Below are positions 6,868 through 8,553 of a stretch of DNA of 8,553 nt, one piece after another. The DNA comes from Candidatus Uhrbacteria bacterium. GTDB taxonomy: Bacteria > Patescibacteriota > Patescibacteriia > UBA9934 > UBA11717. The DNA is taken from the NCBI GenBank assembly GCA_003509895.1, contig DOMJ01000026.1, forward strand, positions 3,597 to 12,149, read 5' to 3'. Every line of letters starts with the position of its first letter. Within the stretch, counting starts at the first letter, position 1. The notes under the pieces were generated by a model. It worked only from the letters and a program-made list of their open reading frames with translations, did not search any database and was not told where the DNA came from. The translations under genes and the position numbers were made by a program.

Positions 6868-7125
6868 ATGAAATTAGATAAAAAACAAGCAGAGCTTGCC
6901 GCCATAAAAGCGGAGGCATCCACACGAATCACGGGCTATGTTTTGGCATCCTTTGGACTTGTGGCCGGTCTGGCGTGGAATGAAGCAATTAAGGCGCTCA
7001 TTGAACAAATTTTTCCCGCGCCTGCGGATTCCATTCTGGCAAAGCTTGTGTATGCAACGGTCGTAACAATTTTTGTGATTGCCGTAACGATTATTGTCAC
7101 CCACGTTACCAAAAGAAAAGAGTAA
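6868..7125 (+). CDS. small two-helix membrane protein, DUF5654-like
   Basis: This 85-residue protein has a charged N-terminus (MKLDKKQAELAAIKAEASTR), a first hydrophobic segment at about 22-37 that runs into GLAWNEAIKALIEQIFP, and a second long hydrophobic helix at about 58-80 (YATVVTIFVIAVTIIVTHV). A short basic end, TKRKE, follows. The LAWNEAIKALI stretch between the helices, followed by a polar turn and the second helix, is as I remember the DUF5654 family, which is common in Patescibacteria and archaea. That assignment is from memory. Function is unknown. The basic residues at both ends suggest both termini are cytoplasmic. It starts 44 bases after the PEBP stop; I see no convincing promoter or Shine-Dalgarno sequence there, only a TAGG close to the ATG. 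Confidence 0.8.
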   Translation: MKLDKKQAELAAIKAEASTRITGYVLASFGLVAGLAWNEAIKALIEQIFPAPADSILAKLVYATVVTIFVIAVTIIVTHVTKRKE

Positions 7126-7140
7126 AGAGAAAAGATCTTT

Positions 7141-7527
7141 ATGAGCAAGATTATTATTTCCCTCATCGGTTTATTGTTCCTTGTAGGTGCCGGTTGTACT
7201 CCCAGTCCGGATAAATACGTAGCAGAAGCAACCACGTGGGTTGAAACAAGTTCGTCAACGTATCTCTACGACGGGTCTGGCCTCAAATTAAAAGAGGCCG
7301 TTCCGGGAAACTGCGCCTCTTGTTGGGACATCTATTTAGATTTCGAATCAAGTGCAGCCGGTTTTGGCGACAGAAGCGATCAAATTCTCGCACAGGTCAT
7401 AACCCCACACACAATACGTCTTCGGTATCTTCAGGGTGAGTTGATAGAAGCAATTACCGATGAGGTTTACGACGAGCAACACGCACGCAAACTGGAATCA
7501 ATCTTTCTCAACGAACCGGCCAATTAA
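7141..7527 (+). CDS. putative small lipoprotein with CxxCW motif, unknown function
   Basis: This 128-residue protein has a short positive start (MSK), a hydrophobic core IIISLIGLLFLVGAG and Cys19 in a lipobox-like GAGC, so it is probably exported and lipid-anchored. Glycine at -3 is less usual than leucine. The mature part reads AEATTWVETSSSTYLYDGSG, then EAVPGNCASCWDIYLDFES with a C58-x2-C61-W motif, AGFGDRSDQILAQVITPHTI, and a GELIEAITDEVYDE end. The pattern of a YxYDG strand, CxxCW, GDRxxQ, an H and an IxD strand resembles small secreted proteins I associate with Patescibacteria and archaea, but I cannot name a family. The two cysteines could form a disulfide or bind metal. It starts 15 bases after the preceding gene. 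Its last 20 bases overlap the convergent fmt gene. Confidence 0.8.
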   Translation: MSKIIISLIGLLFLVGAGCTPSPDKYVAEATTWVETSSSTYLYDGSGLKLKEAVPGNCASCWDIYLDFESSAAGFGDRSDQILAQVITPHTIRLRYLQGELIEAITDEVYDEQHARKLESIFLNEPAN

Positions 7528-8422
7528 GATCCTTCTGCGTTTTTGCAACATCCATCCCAGGGGCGGGTGTTTTGCTTTCAAATTGGAGTTGATCAATCAC
7601 AAGCTGACCAATGGAGGTAATGCCGTTGTGTGTTGAAAAGACAATAGATGCATCAAGTGATGTATCTACGTGAGCTTTAAGGAGCTTGAGACGCTGCCAT
7701 CCTTTTGGCGTGTCTATCTCTGTCCATGTTCCAGGCCAAGGTGTGTAGGCTCGGATTTGGCGTTCTACAGCATCAAAACCTTGCTGCCAATCAATGCGCG
7801 CATCTTCCCGTGAGAGCATTTTACAAAACGTGGCTTGATCGTGATCTTGCGCCGTAGGTGTAATTAAACGGTTGATCCACCCGGCTGCTACGTCCGGAAG
7901 CCGATTGGCACCGATTTTCATGAGTTCAGGCAGTAAAACCTGGGTGGTCTTTCCATCCACCGAGAGCTCTGAAACGTCCAAAATAGGCCCGTGATCCATT
8001 CTTTCGTCCATAACCATGATACACACCCCCGTAAGCTCATCGCCCGCAAGGATGGTTGCCGGAACCGGAGCCGCTCCACGCCAATGGGGCAGGAGAGAAG
8101 GATGAATATTAAGCGTTCCATACACCGGTATGTCTACAATGCTTTTTGGCAGAATTTGACCAAACGCCACCACCACATGCAAATCGGCACCGATCTCTAA
8201 CAGGTCGGATTCAATCTCCTTGCTCTTCATTGGCGTTAACACACGGATACCAAGTGACTCTGCCAAAACATGGATCGGCGACTTGGTAACCTCCGCTTTG
8301 CGTCCAACAGGTTTTGGAGGCTGGGACACCACGGCCACAACCTCAAAACGCTTATCATTCACAAGCGCTTGCAGGCCATAGGTAGAAACCTCCGGCGTAC
8401 CAAAATAGACGATTGTATACAT
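7508..8422 (-). CDS. fmt: methionyl-tRNA formyltransferase
   Basis: Fmt formylates the methionine on initiator tRNA using 10-formyl-tetrahydrofolate. The 304-residue product begins MYTIVYFGTPEVSTYGLQAL and has QPPKPVGRK (34-42) as the GR loop. It carries the catalytic triad of the family in LNIHPSLLPHWRGAAPV (N105, H107) and MDERMDHGPIL (D143), including the SLLP folate-site signature. The C-terminal tRNA-binding domain follows from about residue 203 (LSREDARIDWQQGFDAVERQ, then RAYTPWPGTW). It is slightly shorter than E. coli Fmt (315). The ATG at 8422-8420 lies 2 bases after the def stop and is preceded by GAGG seven bases upstream, the best Shine-Dalgarno sequence in the window. All catalytic residues are intact, so it should be active. 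No terminator is seen after its stop, which lies inside the lipoprotein gene. Confidence 0.97.
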   Translation of the reverse strand: MYTIVYFGTPEVSTYGLQALVNDKRFEVVAVVSQPPKPVGRKAEVTKSPIHVLAESLGIRVLTPMKSKEIESDLLEIGADLHVVVAFGQILPKSIVDIPVYGTLNIHPSLLPHWRGAAPVPATILAGDELTGVCIMVMDERMDHGPILDVSELSVDGKTTQVLLPELMKIGANRLPDVAAGWINRLITPTAQDHDQATFCKMLSREDARIDWQQGFDAVERQIRAYTPWPGTWTEIDTPKGWQRLKLLKAHVDTSLDASIVFSTHNGITSIGQLVIDQLQFESKTPAPGMDVAKTQKDLNWPVR

Positions 8423-8424
8423 AC

Positions 8425-8553
8425 CTATACCTCTACGTCGCCACCGTGAGTAAAGGACGTTACTTTATCAATAAAAAGAATACCGTCCAAATGATCAATC
8501 TCGTGTTGAAAAACAACGGCAAGAAAATCCTTTAATTCCAACGTGACCGGTAG
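8425..8553 (-). CDS. def: peptide deformylase, C-terminal part
   Basis: Reading from the window end, 42 codons and a TAG stop give LPVTLELKDFLAVVFQHEID, continuing HLDGILFIDKV and ending THGGDVEV. QHEIDHLDG is motif 3 of peptide deformylase; its HExxH provides two metal-binding histidines and the catalytic glutamate. The first two motifs (GxGLAAxQ and EGCLS) lie outside the window. Def removes the formyl group from new proteins, the step that undoes what the next gene, fmt, puts on, and def-fmt is a classic operon order. Its stop is 2 bases before the fmt start. Confidence 0.95.
   Translation of the reverse strand, partial: LPVTLELKDFLAVVFQHEIDHLDGILFIDKVTSFTHGGDVEV

Noticed and set aside
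7131..7140. Perfect 10-base palindrome AAAGATCTTT just before the lipoprotein ATG
   Set aside because: It is short, has no loop to form a hairpin, and a single copy of this size in an A/T-rich spacer is expected by chance. I saw no second copy to support an operator.

Overview
The window looks like chromosomal DNA from a small-genome bacterium, most likely a Patescibacteria/CPR member of the Parcubacteria type. This is inferred from gene style only. RNA polymerase alpha ends right after its N-terminal domain, ribosomal protein L13 lacks the usual C-terminal tail, rplQ-rplM-rpsI are packed with 1-4 bases between genes, and a DUF5654-like protein and a Fmt of the shorter form are present. TGA ends several genes, which fits the standard bacterial code and argues against the TGA=Gly code of Gracilibacteria and Absconditabacteria. 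No rRNA, tRNA, CRISPR array, insertion sequence or phage gene was seen.

Layout. (1) Positions 2-1426, + strand: the end of a ribosomal protein operon, rpoA (3' part), rplQ, rplM and rpsI, closed by a strong hairpin terminator with a TTCG loop at 1429-1452. (2) Positions 1508-6232, + strand: a compact surface-glycan module made of a Wzx/MATE-like flippase, a GT4 glycosyltransferase, a GT2 glycosyltransferase and an O-antigen ligase/polymerase-like membrane protein, joined by ATGA and GTGA overlaps or a 14-base gap. (3) Positions 6234-7527, + strand: a 41-codon small ORF wedged between the ligase and a PEBP (YbhB/YbcL) protein, then a two-helix DUF5654-like membrane protein and a small putative lipoprotein with a CxxCW motif. 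(4) Positions 7508-8553, - strand: fmt and the 3' end of def, the usual pair for N-terminal formyl-methionine metabolism, converging on the lipoprotein gene with a 20-base tail-to-tail overlap.

The first and last blocks are translation and transcription housekeeping. The middle block can be read as one pathway: GT4 and GT2 would add sugars to a lipid-linked carrier on the cytoplasmic face, the flippase would move the product across the membrane, and the ligase-like protein would polymerise it or transfer it to an acceptor. No sugar-nucleotide synthesis or initiating phosphoglycosyltransferase gene is present, so those steps must be encoded elsewhere. No clear new biological system is visible. 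The most notable points are the alpha subunit without a C-terminal domain, the tightly wedged small ORF, the general lack of Shine-Dalgarno sequences and the conserved-looking unknown lipoprotein.
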